Shown: one piece after another, positions 25,365 to 33,181 of the stretch | Numbering within the stretch: position 1 is the first letter of the stretch | Layout: each line of letters starts with the position of its first letter | DNA from: Trebonia sp964581815 | GTDB taxonomy: Bacteria; Actinomycetota; Actinomycetes; Streptosporangiales; Streptosporangiaceae | Length of the DNA stretch: 64,000 nucleotides | Assembly: GCA_964581815.1 (NCBI GenBank) | Contig: CAZORE010000018.1 | Span: 1-64,000 of the forward strand | Reading direction: 5' to 3' | Translations under genes and position numbers: made by a program | The notes under the pieces: generated by a model | The model's input: only the letters and a program-made list of their open reading frames with translations | Told to the model about the DNA's origin: nothing | Databases searched by the model: none

Positions 25365-26279
25365 ATGCCTCAGGTGCCAGAGCTGTCACGCGCGGTCAGG
25401 GAAGCCCTGGACGCCGGGCGCCCGGTGGTGGCGCTTGAGTCGACGATCATCTCGCACGGCCTGCCGCGGCCGGGCAACCTCGATGCCGCCAGGTCGTTCG
25501 AGTCGCTGCTCGCCGACAGCGGGGTGACCCCGGCCACGGTCGCCGTCATCGACGGGGTGCCCAAGGCCGGCCTCAGCGACGCCGAGCTCGAGCGAATCGC
25601 CCTGGACGCGAGCGTTATCAAGGTGAGCAGCCGCGACCTCGGGCTCGCCATGGCCGCCAAGCGGACCGCGGGCACCACGGTCGCGGCCACGTCCGTGCTC
25701 GCGGCGCGGGCCGGGATCCGGGTGTTCGCCACCGGCGGCCTTGGCGGCGTGCACCGCGGCTTCGCCGAGACACCGGACGAGTCAGCCGACCTCAGCGTGC
25801 TGTCCCGCACCCCGGTCACCGTGGTCAGCGCGGGCGTGAAGTCGATCCTGGACATTCCGGCGACCCTGGAGCGCCTGGAAACCCTCGGGGTCGCGGTCGT
25901 CGGGTACCGCACCAACCGCTTCCCCGCCTTCTACCTCACCGACTCCGGCCAGGAGCTTGACTGGCGCCTAGACTCGCCCGGCGAGGTCGCGGCAGTCATG
26001 GCGGCCAGGGACGCGCTCGGTGACACCTCCGCGCTGCTCGTGGCGAACCCGCTGCCGGCGGACAAGCAGCTCGACCCGGCCGTGCACGACCGGGCGCTCG
26101 ACGGCGCGCTCCGGGCCGCCGAGTCGGCCGGCGTCCGTGGCAAGGCCGTCACCCCGTACCTGCTCGCGCACATGCAACGGGTGACCGAGGGCGCGAGCGT
26201 CGCCGTCAACCTGGCCGTGGCCCATGGCAACATCGCCCTGGCCGCCCAGGTCGCGCTCGCCTGGTCCGCCCGCGGATAA
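25365..26279 (+). CDS. psuG: Pseudouridine-5'-phosphate glycosidase
   Basis: Enzyme of 304 aa that splits pseudouridine 5'-phosphate to uracil and ribose 5-phosphate. The family N-terminus ALESTIISHGLPRPGN, the core KVSSRDLGLAMA, FATGGLGGVHRG, SAGVKSILD, YRTNRFPAFY and the C-terminal GKAVTPYLLAHM are all present at normal spacing. The catalytic Lys of the E. coli enzyme corresponds to the Lys in VKSILD near residue 160. It begins 30 bp after the amidase and may share its transcript. The usual kinase partner psuK is not beside it. Confidence 0.94.
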   Translation: MPQVPELSRAVREALDAGRPVVALESTIISHGLPRPGNLDAARSFESLLADSGVTPATVAVIDGVPKAGLSDAELERIALDASVIKVSSRDLGLAMAAKRTAGTTVAATSVLAARAGIRVFATGGLGGVHRGFAETPDESADLSVLSRTPVTVVSAGVKSILDIPATLERLETLGVAVVGYRTNRFPAFYLTDSGQELDWRLDSPGEVAAVMAARDALGDTSALLVANPLPADKQLDPAVHDRALDGALRAAESAGVRGKAVTPYLLAHMQRVTEGASVAVNLAVAHGNIALAAQVALAWSARG

Positions 26280-26365
26280 CCGCGCCATCGCGTCGGCAGT
26301 GCCGTAAGCGAGGTAACCTAGCCCGGACGGCGGCGACCAGCCGCCGCGGCAGGAGCGGCTGATTC

Positions 26366-26695
26366 ATGAGTGATAACGCGGCACAGGTCATACCGGTCGT
26401 CGTGGAGCTGCCCGCCGAGATCGACGTGACCAATTCAGATCAGGTCTACCAGCAACTCATCAGTGCCCTCGCGCCCAACATAAACACCGTGGTCGCGGAC
26501 ATGACCGCGACGATATTCTGCGACTCCTCCGGGGTGCACGCGATCATGCACGCCTTCGAGACCGCGGGCGCGCGCGACGTCCGGCTGAGGCTGGCCATTT
26601 CCCCGGGCACCTCGGTCAACCGCGTGCTCCAGCTGATCGGCGTCGGCCGCCTGGTGCCGGTCTACCCGAGCCTTGAGGAAGCGCTCGCCGTCTAG
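26366..26695 (+). CDS. STAS-domain anti-sigma factor antagonist
   Basis: A 109-aa SpoIIAA/RsbV-like protein that, when dephosphorylated, binds an RsbW-type kinase and frees a sigma factor. The phosphorylatable Ser lies in IFCDSSGVHAIM near residue 54. AGGAG lies 10 nt before the ATG. Its TAG stop overlaps the TAG stop of the opposing response-regulator phosphatase gene in a shared CTAG. That phosphatase is the obvious candidate to dephosphorylate it. Confidence 0.9.
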   Translation: MSDNAAQVIPVVVELPAEIDVTNSDQVYQQLISALAPNINTVVADMTATIFCDSSGVHAIMHAFETAGARDVRLRLAISPGTSVNRVLQLIGVGRLVPVYPSLEEALAV

Positions 26696-28266
26696 CCGGT
26701 CCTGCGTACCGCGATCATCGCCACGTCGTCCTCCGACGGCCCGAACGCCGACATGATCTGGTTGGCGAACGCTTCGATGTCCGCGGCCGCGGACAGGGCC
26801 GCGATGGCGCGCAGTTTCTCCAGGTTGTCGTCGAGCAGGATCGTCCGGTCCTCGACGAGGCCGTCGGTAAACAGCAGGGCCGTGCCGCCGACAGGCAGCA
26901 CGGCGCTCTCTACGTGCGGCTCGTGCCTGGCCACGCCGAGCATGATCCCGCCCTCGCCCACGTAGCGGGCACCGTCGCCGCCAGCGAGCAGCAGCGGCAT
27001 GTGCCCGCAGTTGACGATGGTCAGCTCACCGGTCGACGGGTGGGCGACCACCAGGCACAAGGTCGCGATGATGCCCGGGTGGTAGCGCCGCAGCACCTGG
27101 TTGACCAGCCCGGTCATCGCGAGCGGCGGGTGCCCCTCGCTGGCGAAGGCGCGCAGCGCGTGCCGCAGTTCTCCCATCACGGTCGCGGCGTGCAGCGAGT
27201 GCCCCTGAACATCGCCGATGGCGATCACGACGCCGTCCCGCCAGGGCAGCGCCTCGTAGAAGTCGCCGCCGACCTCGGCCCGGTCGCTCGCGGGCAGGTA
27301 GCGGAACGCGGTCGCCAGGCCCGGGATCACGGGCAGTTCCGTGGGCAGGAAGCTGCGCTGCAAGGTCAGCGCCACCAGGTGCTCCTCCGCCGAGGCGCGC
27401 AGCGCCTCGACGCCGAGCGCGACGTGCTGCGCCAGCTGGCGCAGCACCTGCATGTCCTCGTCGGCGGGCACCCCCGCCCGGTCGACCACGATCACCGCCG
27501 GCTGCCTGTCCGGCTTGGTCCGCGCCACGGCCACGCACACGTCCTCGCGCAGCGTGCTGTCCGGCACGATGCCCAGCCAGTCCTCCCGCGTGACGGCCGA
27601 CATCATGCTGCCCTGCCCCAGGCCGAGCACGCGGTCGGCGACCCGGTCGGCGAGCCCGGGCGGGCCGCCGCGCCGCACCGTGCCCGGGCTGCCCGGGCGG
27701 GCCGAGGTCCGGCGGGTCTGGCCGTCGGGCATCTCCAGGTACAGCACGGACTCAACCGAGAAGATCCGGGCGGCGCCGGTCGCCGCGGCCGCCGCGAGCC
27801 CGTCGAAGGTCTCCGCGGCGTTGATGTCAAGCGTCACGCTGGCCAGCGCGGTGAGCATGGCGGCGGTCCGCTCGGCCCGCTGCCTGGCGCGCGAGTAGCG
27901 CAGGGTGGCGGTCACCATGGCGAGCAGCTCGGCGGGCTCGGTGGGCTCGATCAGGTAGGCGTCCGCGCCCTGGGTCAGGCCGTGCGCGCGGTCGCTGACC
28001 TCGACGGCGGTGGCCGACACCTGGATCACCGGGATGGCCGCCGTCAGCGAGTTGGACTTGATCAGCCGGCAGACCTCGAACCCGCTCATGTCGGGCAGGT
28101 TCACGTCGAGCAGCACGACCTCGACCGAGGGCACCAGGCTGAGCCCCTCCTTCCCGGTGGCCGCCTCGGTGACGGTGTGCCCGGCCCGGCGCAGCCAGCT
28201 CGCCAGGATGTAGCGCTTGGCCTCGTCGTCGTCGACGATGAGCAGGGTGCCGGCCAGGTTGGTCAT
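26692..28266 (-). CDS. Response regulator with GAF and SpoIIE-type PP2C phosphatase
   Basis: RsbU/RsbP-like output protein of 524 aa. Residues 1-125 are a receiver (LIVDDDEAKRY, phospho-Asp in VVLLDVNLPD). About 150-290 is a GAF-like sensor, and 300-515 is a PP2C domain with GGDFYEALP, GDVQGHSLHAA, LFTDGLVED and SEDDVAMIAV metal-binding motifs. Phosphorylation by the upstream hybrid kinase should control dephosphorylation of a STAS antagonist, probably the convergent gene at 26366. The ATG overlaps the kinase stop by four bases. Confidence 0.93.
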   Translation of the reverse strand: MTNLAGTLLIVDDDEAKRYILASWLRRAGHTVTEAATGKEGLSLVPSVEVVLLDVNLPDMSGFEVCRLIKSNSLTAAIPVIQVSATAVEVSDRAHGLTQGADAYLIEPTEPAELLAMVTATLRYSRARQRAERTAAMLTALASVTLDINAAETFDGLAAAAATGAARIFSVESVLYLEMPDGQTRRTSARPGSPGTVRRGGPPGLADRVADRVLGLGQGSMMSAVTREDWLGIVPDSTLREDVCVAVARTKPDRQPAVIVVDRAGVPADEDMQVLRQLAQHVALGVEALRASAEEHLVALTLQRSFLPTELPVIPGLATAFRYLPASDRAEVGGDFYEALPWRDGVVIAIGDVQGHSLHAATVMGELRHALRAFASEGHPPLAMTGLVNQVLRRYHPGIIATLCLVVAHPSTGELTIVNCGHMPLLLAGGDGARYVGEGGIMLGVARHEPHVESAVLPVGGTALLFTDGLVEDRTILLDDNLEKLRAIAALSAAADIEAFANQIMSAFGPSEDDVAMIAVRRTG

Positions 28267-29894
28267 CGCGCGTTCCGGGTGATGCGTCGGATGGCGAACG
28301 CCAGTCGTTCCCTGGTGAGGTCGTCCTTGGGCAGCAGCGCCGAGGCCCGGGGCGGCGTCGCCACGTCGAGGCCGGTGATGACGATCGCGGGCAGCCCGGC
28401 GGGCAGCCGGTCAAGCAGCGTGCGGCCATCCGTTCCCGGCATGCTCAGGTCGGCGAGCACGAGGTCGACGTGGCCGTCGCTGACCGCGGACAGGGCCTGG
28501 TCGCCGTCCTCGGCCTCGATGACCTCGCCAGCGATGCCGGCCAGCATCGCCTTGAGCACCTGGCGGAAGCCCGCGTCGTCATCCGCGACCACGACCGTGC
28601 CGGCGGACGGGAGCCCGTGCGGCAGGCGGAGCACGGCGGTGGTGCCCGCGCCGGCGTTGCTGGCCAGGGTCAGCTCGCCGCCGAGCAGCCGGGCAAGCTT
28701 CCTCGCGTAGGGCAGCCCGAGGCCGGTGCCGCCCCGCCTGGCCCCCGGCACCTGGTAAAACTCTTCGAACACGCGCTCAAGCTGGCCCGCGGGTATCCCG
28801 GTGCCGGTGTCGGAAACCGTGATCTCGACGCGGTCAGGGACCGTACGCACGCTCAGCCGTACCTCCCCGTCGTCGGTGTACTTGATCGCATTGGACAGCA
28901 GGTTACGCAAGATCGCGGTCAGCGCGGTCTCGTCGGTCAGCAGCGTGGCCGGCGCGTCGTCCGCGCTGACCACCACCTCCACCGGCTTGCCCTCGGTCAT
29001 TGGCCGCGTCAGCCCGCGCAGCGTGGCGAGCAGCGCGGGCAGGCTGACCTCCGCCGGGTCGAGGACGAGCCGCCCCGATTCGGCCTTGGCGACGTCGAGC
29101 AGGTCGTTGACCAGCGCGAGCAGCGTCCCGGTAGCGTTCCTGATCAGCCCCACCTGGTAGAGCTGCTCGGTGCCGAGTCCGCTGTCCGGCTCGGCGAGCA
29201 GCCGGGTCAGCCCGGTGACCGAGTTCAGCGGCGTGCGCAGCTCGTGGCTGATATTGGCCCAGAACCGGTCCTTTGACTCCGACGCCGCCCGCAGTTGCTC
29301 GGACTTCTCGTCGAGCTCCCGGTACAGCGCGACCACCCCGCGGTTGGTCTGCTCGAGTTCGTCAGACAGCTCGCTGTACAGGGCCATCACGCCGCGGTTA
29401 GTCTCCTGCAACTCGGCGTTGAGCGCCAGCAGCTGCTCCTTCTGCCGGGTGGCCTCCTCAAGCGCCGCGATCAGGTCCTGGTTCTGTCGCCGCAGTTCTT
29501 CCAGCGTGGACTCCGGAATCATGGCCGTTAGCCGCTCCCGCACGGCTCGCAGGTCAAGAGTGGAATTCATCGGCCGCCGTTTCATCATCCAGATGACGGC
29601 ACCGTCGGCCCGGAGGGTGTCCATCAGCCGGGAGGCCGCGGCGATGCCCTCGTCGGCCGGCTCACCGTCCACCGTGACGGTCAGCACCAGGTCGGCCACG
29701 TCGGCGCCGAAAGTGATCTCGGCAGACTGCCCGGTGCTGATCGTGCTCCGGCACACCTCGCTGAGCGCGGTGGCGACCCGGACCTGGTCCTGCTGCTCGA
29801 GGCCGAGCTCGGCCGCCAGCTCGCGGCCGAGCCGGCGCGCGGCGAAGACGCCGGGCAGGTCCCTGACGCGCAGGCTGGCAAGCTGGTTCGTCAT
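28263..29894 (-). CDS. Hybrid histidine kinase with RsbT-like N-terminus and receiver C-terminus
   Basis: Soluble sensor kinase of 543 aa. Residues 1 to about 105 resemble a degenerate RsbT/RsbW-type ATPase fold (QVRVATALSEVCR). About 115-220 is a coiled coil containing a tandem repeat (ETNRGVMALYSEL and QTNRGVVALYREL). The phospho-His is in SHELRTPLNS near 230, followed by HATPase N, G1 and G2 boxes (NLLSNAIKY, DTGTGIP, GTGLGL). A receiver with Asp in VLADLSMPG ends the protein. The ATG at 29894 overlaps the upstream stop; the frame continues to 30359 only as a shadow. The kinase links the stressosome genes to the PP2C response regulator. Confidence 0.92.
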   Translation of the reverse strand: MTNQLASLRVRDLPGVFAARRLGRELAAELGLEQQDQVRVATALSEVCRSTISTGQSAEITFGADVADLVLTVTVDGEPADEGIAAASRLMDTLRADGAVIWMMKRRPMNSTLDLRAVRERLTAMIPESTLEELRRQNQDLIAALEEATRQKEQLLALNAELQETNRGVMALYSELSDELEQTNRGVVALYRELDEKSEQLRAASESKDRFWANISHELRTPLNSVTGLTRLLAEPDSGLGTEQLYQVGLIRNATGTLLALVNDLLDVAKAESGRLVLDPAEVSLPALLATLRGLTRPMTEGKPVEVVVSADDAPATLLTDETALTAILRNLLSNAIKYTDDGEVRLSVRTVPDRVEITVSDTGTGIPAGQLERVFEEFYQVPGARRGGTGLGLPYARKLARLLGGELTLASNAGAGTTAVLRLPHGLPSAGTVVVADDDAGFRQVLKAMLAGIAGEVIEAEDGDQALSAVSDGHVDLVLADLSMPGTDGRTLLDRLPAGLPAIVITGLDVATPPRASALLPKDDLTRERLAFAIRRITRNAR

Positions 29895-30907
29895 GGCTTG
29901 AGCACCAGCACGCCCGCGTCGTCGCGGCGCGTGCCCGCCTCGGCGAGCAGCGTGGCGGCGACGACAAGCGGGTCCCGGAGGTTGAGGCCGGGCAGCGCCG
30001 ACGCGTCCCACCGGCCGCTGATGCCGTCGGAGTGCAGGACGAGCGTCGCACCGGGGGGTGCGGTGTAGTCGAACTGCCTGATGGCACGGGCCTGGTGGCC
30101 CGCGATCCCCGGCACGGAGAGCATGCTGCGGCGCGTGCCGTCGGCGAGGATCACCGCCGCGATGTTGCCGAGCCCGGCGAAGCGGACGGCCGGCCCGGCG
30201 GCCTGGACGACGCCGATGGCGACGCCGCGGGTGTGCGTGATCCGGCGGTGCACCCGCTCGACGAGCACCGCGGGTTCGGCGGCCGGGTCCTCGAGGACCG
30301 CGGCGACCGCCTGCGTCGCGGCGCTCGCGGCGAGCGGGCCGTGGCCGAGGCCGTCGCACAGCACGCCGGTCACCACGCCTGCCGTCTCCGCCGCGCCGAA
30401 GACGTCACCGCACTCGGTCTCCCCGGTGATGGGCCTGACCAGCCCGGCCCAGCGCACCGGGGCGGGCGGCGGCGCCGGCCAGAACCGCGCCACGAGCGCC
30501 GTGCCGTGACCCGGCACGGAGTACATGTCGCAGAAGTCGGCGAGACGGCGGATGGCGCCGAGGCCGATGCCCAGGGTGCCGCTGGTGGAGTGGCCGTCGC
30601 GCAGCGCGGCGCTCGTGTCGCGGAGGCCGGGCCCGGCGTCGATGGTCACCATCTCGATGCCCGGCCGGCCGTCGCTGCGCGCGATGCGCAGCAGCATCGA
30701 CCCCTGGACGGCGTGCTTGTCCAGGTTGGACGCCGCCTCGGTCACGGCGAGCGCCAACTGGTCGGCGCGCGCCTCGGGAAACTGGAGCCGGCTGGCCAGC
30801 GACGCGGCGGCGCTGCGGCAGGCGGCGGCGGCGCTCGGGTCCTCGACCCGCAGCCAGCGCAGGTCTCCGGGGGCCTGGGCGGCGAGCGTCCCGGTCACCG
30901 CGACCAC
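29891..30907 (-). CDS. Fusion of RsbT-like ATPase and RsbX/SpoIIE-like phosphatase
   Basis: Protein of 338 aa. Residues about 20-140 form an RsbT/RsbW-type HATPase (ALAVTEAASNLDKHA, IDAGPGLRD, GTLGIGLGAIRRL). Residues about 155-338 are a PP2C domain (VLCDGLGHGPLAASAA, LHSDGI, DDAGVLVL). RsbX resets the stressosome by dephosphorylating RsbR and RsbS, so this fusion could both bind and reset it. The GTG at 30907 overlaps the end of rsbT by 13 bp, and the stop overlaps the next ATG by four. Confidence 0.9.
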   Translation of the reverse strand: MVAVTGTLAAQAPGDLRWLRVEDPSAAAACRSAAASLASRLQFPEARADQLALAVTEAASNLDKHAVQGSMLLRIARSDGRPGIEMVTIDAGPGLRDTSAALRDGHSTSGTLGIGLGAIRRLADFCDMYSVPGHGTALVARFWPAPPPAPVRWAGLVRPITGETECGDVFGAAETAGVVTGVLCDGLGHGPLAASAATQAVAAVLEDPAAEPAVLVERVHRRITHTRGVAIGVVQAAGPAVRFAGLGNIAAVILADGTRRSMLSVPGIAGHQARAIRQFDYTAPPGATLVLHSDGISGRWDASALPGLNLRDPLVVAATLLAEAGTRRDDAGVLVLKP

Positions 30908-31290
30908 TTGACGACCACGACGCTGGTACCCGCGCCGGGCTCAGAGCTGAGCTCGAACTCATCGACAAGCCGCCGCGACCCGGACAGCCCGAGCCCGAGC
31001 CCGGTTCCCGAGGACCAGCCGTCGGTGAGCGCCAGGCCGATGTCCGCGATGCCCGGCCCCTCATCGGTGAATCGCAACTTGACCCCCGTCCGCCCGCTGG
31101 GCGACTTGACCACTTCCACGAGGGCCGTGCCGCCGCCGCCGTGCACCAGCGTGTTCCGCGCCAGCTCGCTCGCCGCCGTCACCAGCTTGGTCTGGTCCAC
31201 CAGCGACAGCCCGTTCTCCGCCGCCGTGGTCCGCACCTGCTGTCGCACCCGGACGACATCGTCGCCCGACCGGATCGGCAGCTCATCCAT
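30895..31290 (-). CDS. rsbT: RsbT-type switch kinase
   Basis: Serine kinase of 131 aa, the normal RsbT length. It is held by the RsbR-RsbS stressosome and released after phosphorylating both. The N box (TAASELARNTLVHGGGG), G1 box (DEGPGIAD) and G2 box (GTGLGLGLSGSRRL) are present. The start overlaps rsbS by 8 bp. In Bacillus free RsbT activates RsbU; here the likely target is one of the two downstream kinase or phosphatase proteins. Confidence 0.94.
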   Translation of the reverse strand: MDELPIRSGDDVVRVRQQVRTTAAENGLSLVDQTKLVTAASELARNTLVHGGGGTALVEVVKSPSGRTGVKLRFTDEGPGIADIGLALTDGWSSGTGLGLGLSGSRRLVDEFELSSEPGAGTSVVVVKWSR

Positions 31291-31648
31291 CGCGGCTGGA
31301 TTTCCCGTTCAGGATCTCCAGGCCCTTCTCGGCGTTGAGCGCGGTGCGGACACCGCGAAGCGACAGCCCGAGCTCGGTCAGCGTGATCGCCACCGCCGGG
31401 CGCATGCCCACGATGACCGTCTCGGCGTCGAACAGCCGCGATATCGAGCCAATCGTGCTCAGCATCCGGCCGATGAACGAGTCGACGATCTCGACGCCGG
31501 TGATGTCGATGATCACCCCGCGGGCACCGGTACGGGTAAGCTCGTCGGCCAGGTCCTCCTGCAGCCGGATCACGCTGTCGTCCTGCAGGTCGATCTGGAT
31601 GGAGACGAACAGCGTCTGCCCGATCTTCAGGATGGGCACCTGGTCCAT
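31283..31648 (-). CDS. rsbS: RsbS stressosome STAS protein
   Basis: Single-domain STAS scaffold protein of 121 aa. IDITGVEIVDSFIGRML is almost the signature of Bacillus RsbS, with Ser57 matching the phosphorylated Ser59. The ATG at 31648 lies inside the end of rsbR (22-bp overlap), preceded by GAAGG. The frame is open to 31999 but without family similarity. It forms the stressosome core with RsbR. Confidence 0.95.
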   Translation of the reverse strand: MDQVPILKIGQTLFVSIQIDLQDDSVIRLQEDLADELTRTGARGVIIDITGVEIVDSFIGRMLSTIGSISRLFDAETVIVGMRPAVAITLTELGLSLRGVRTALNAEKGLEILNGKSSRDG

Positions 31649-32469
31649 AATGCGGGCACTACCTTCAGGCCGGCGTGCTTGAGGGCGAGCGCGAGCGCGT
31701 CGGCCAGCGTCGCCTTGGTGGCGATGTCGCCGAACTCGATGCCGAGCGACACGATCGTCTGCGCGACCTGCGGCCTGATGCCGCAGATGGTGCACTCCGC
31801 GCCGAGCAGCCGCGCCGCGCTGACCGTCTTGAGCAGGTGCTGCGCCACCTCGGTGTCCACGGTCGGCACGCCGGTGATGTCGATGACCGCGTGCTCGGCG
31901 CCGGTCGCCACGAGCGTGTCGAGCAGCTTCTCCATGACCAGCTGGGTACGGGCCGAGTCGAGCGTGCCGACGAGCGGCACCGCGATGATGCCGTCCCACA
32001 GCCGTACCACCGGCGTGGACAGCTCGAGCATCGAGGTCGACTGGTCGGCGATGATCTGCTCCCGCGCGGCCGAGTAGGCCTCGAAGGTGCGCAGCCCGAG
32101 GTCGTCGACCAGCCGCGAGAACGCGAGGAACTCGGGCACCAGGTCCGTGGCGTCCGCGACGAGCTCGTACACCGCCTCCTTGAGCGAGAACACCCCGAGC
32201 GCCGTCTCGCTCGGTGTGAAGCCGTCCCGTGCGCGGCTGCGCGACAGCTCGTCAAGTGCCGCCCGCAGCTCGCCGGCGGCATGGTCGTCCGCGCCGGACA
32301 GCACCCGGACGATGAGCGAGAAGAGGTCGCCGAGTTCCCGCCGAACCTCCTCGGCGGTGACCCGGCCGCGCACGCCCGCGACGACCAGCTCGGTCCACCG
32401 GCCGATCACCTTGTCATGGTGGTCGCGCAGGTAGTCCGCCATGCGCGTACCGGGGGTGCCAACGTTCAT
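31627..32469 (-). CDS. rsbR: RsbR-type stressosome sensor
   Basis: Protein of 280 aa. The N-terminal half (1 to about 150) is a helical RsbRD-type sensor (YLRDHHDKVIGRWTELV, FSLKEAVYEL). The C-terminal STAS domain (about 160-275) carries two threonines at the RsbR phosphorylation positions: Thr206 in VDTEVAQHLL and Thr238 in IRPQVAQTIV. It is followed without gaps by rsbS and rsbT, the classical R-S-T order. The signal sensed is unknown, as the N-terminus lacks an obvious haem or flavin motif. Confidence 0.93.
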   Translation of the reverse strand: MNVGTPGTRMADYLRDHHDKVIGRWTELVVAGVRGRVTAEEVRRELGDLFSLIVRVLSGADDHAAGELRAALDELSRSRARDGFTPSETALGVFSLKEAVYELVADATDLVPEFLAFSRLVDDLGLRTFEAYSAAREQIIADQSTSMLELSTPVVRLWDGIIAVPLVGTLDSARTQLVMEKLLDTLVATGAEHAVIDITGVPTVDTEVAQHLLKTVSAARLLGAECTICGIRPQVAQTIVSLGIEFGDIATKATLADALALALKHAGLKVVPALWTRCPS

Positions 32470-32549
32470 GGCTGTTTATCCTATTGCGTTAGTTTCTGGT
32501 TAAGGGCGTTCGGGCCAAGGCTACCGCCGGTGGTCCGGGCCCCATCGGC

Positions 32550-33080
32550 CTATCGCAGTGCCATGTGCAGCCGGATGACGGTCCCCTTCTCGTCCGAGTG
32601 CAGCTCCACGTGGTCGCAGATCTGGTGCACCAGCCACAGGCCGTGGCCGCCGTTGGCCTCGGCGGCCGGCGGCCGGCGGCCGACGAACGGGTCGGTGATC
32701 ACCCCGGCGTCGCGGATCTCGCAGATGAGGTCCCGGCCGTCCAGCCAGATCTCCATAGTTCCCGCCGACCGGGCATGCCTGACGGTGTTCCCGGCCACCT
32801 CGGCCACCGCGATCACGAAATCGGTGATGCGGTCCTCAGGCAGCCCAAAGACCCGCGCCTTGCTTTCCGCCAGGGCGCGTACCTCGGACAGGTTCGTGGT
32901 GTACAGGAAGGGCATGGCATCAGGAGGCGGCGGCACAGCGTTCGCCGCCGGGAGCGGAGCCAGCCCGTGGAGCGGGGCGCGGGCGAGCCGGGTGGGCAGG
33001 GACACGAGCAGGGATAGCAGGGACAGGTGACGCCGGTACGGCGGCCGCCGGGCCGGCTGACCTACTGCTTCCCTGAGCAT
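32550..33080 (-). CDS. RsbW-like anti-sigma ATPase
   Basis: Protein of up to 176 aa. The conserved part starts near residue 60 and is a HATPase_c2 domain: DFVIAVAEVAGNTVRHA (N box), CEIRDAGVI (G1) and GGHGLWLVHQICDHVEL (G2). The first 55 residues are Pro/Arg-rich without similarity. ATG 33080 has GGGAG upstream, but ATG 32915 is possible. Relatives usually carry an N-terminal MEDS sensor domain that is absent here. It precedes rsbR by 80 bp and may be the partner switched by the STAS antagonist. Confidence 0.8.
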   Translation of the reverse strand: MLREAVGQPARRPPYRRHLSLLSLLVSLPTRLARAPLHGLAPLPAANAVPPPPDAMPFLYTTNLSEVRALAESKARVFGLPEDRITDFVIAVAEVAGNTVRHARSAGTMEIWLDGRDLICEIRDAGVITDPFVGRRPPAAEANGGHGLWLVHQICDHVELHSDEKGTVIRLHMALR

Positions 33081-33181
33081 CCGGCCGGAAACTCCCGCAC
33101 CAGCACGTGCTTTGCGGCGCGGCCAGGGCCGGGAGCACCACGCCCACGTGTTGCTGAACGACCCGGGCCTTCGCGCCCCGC

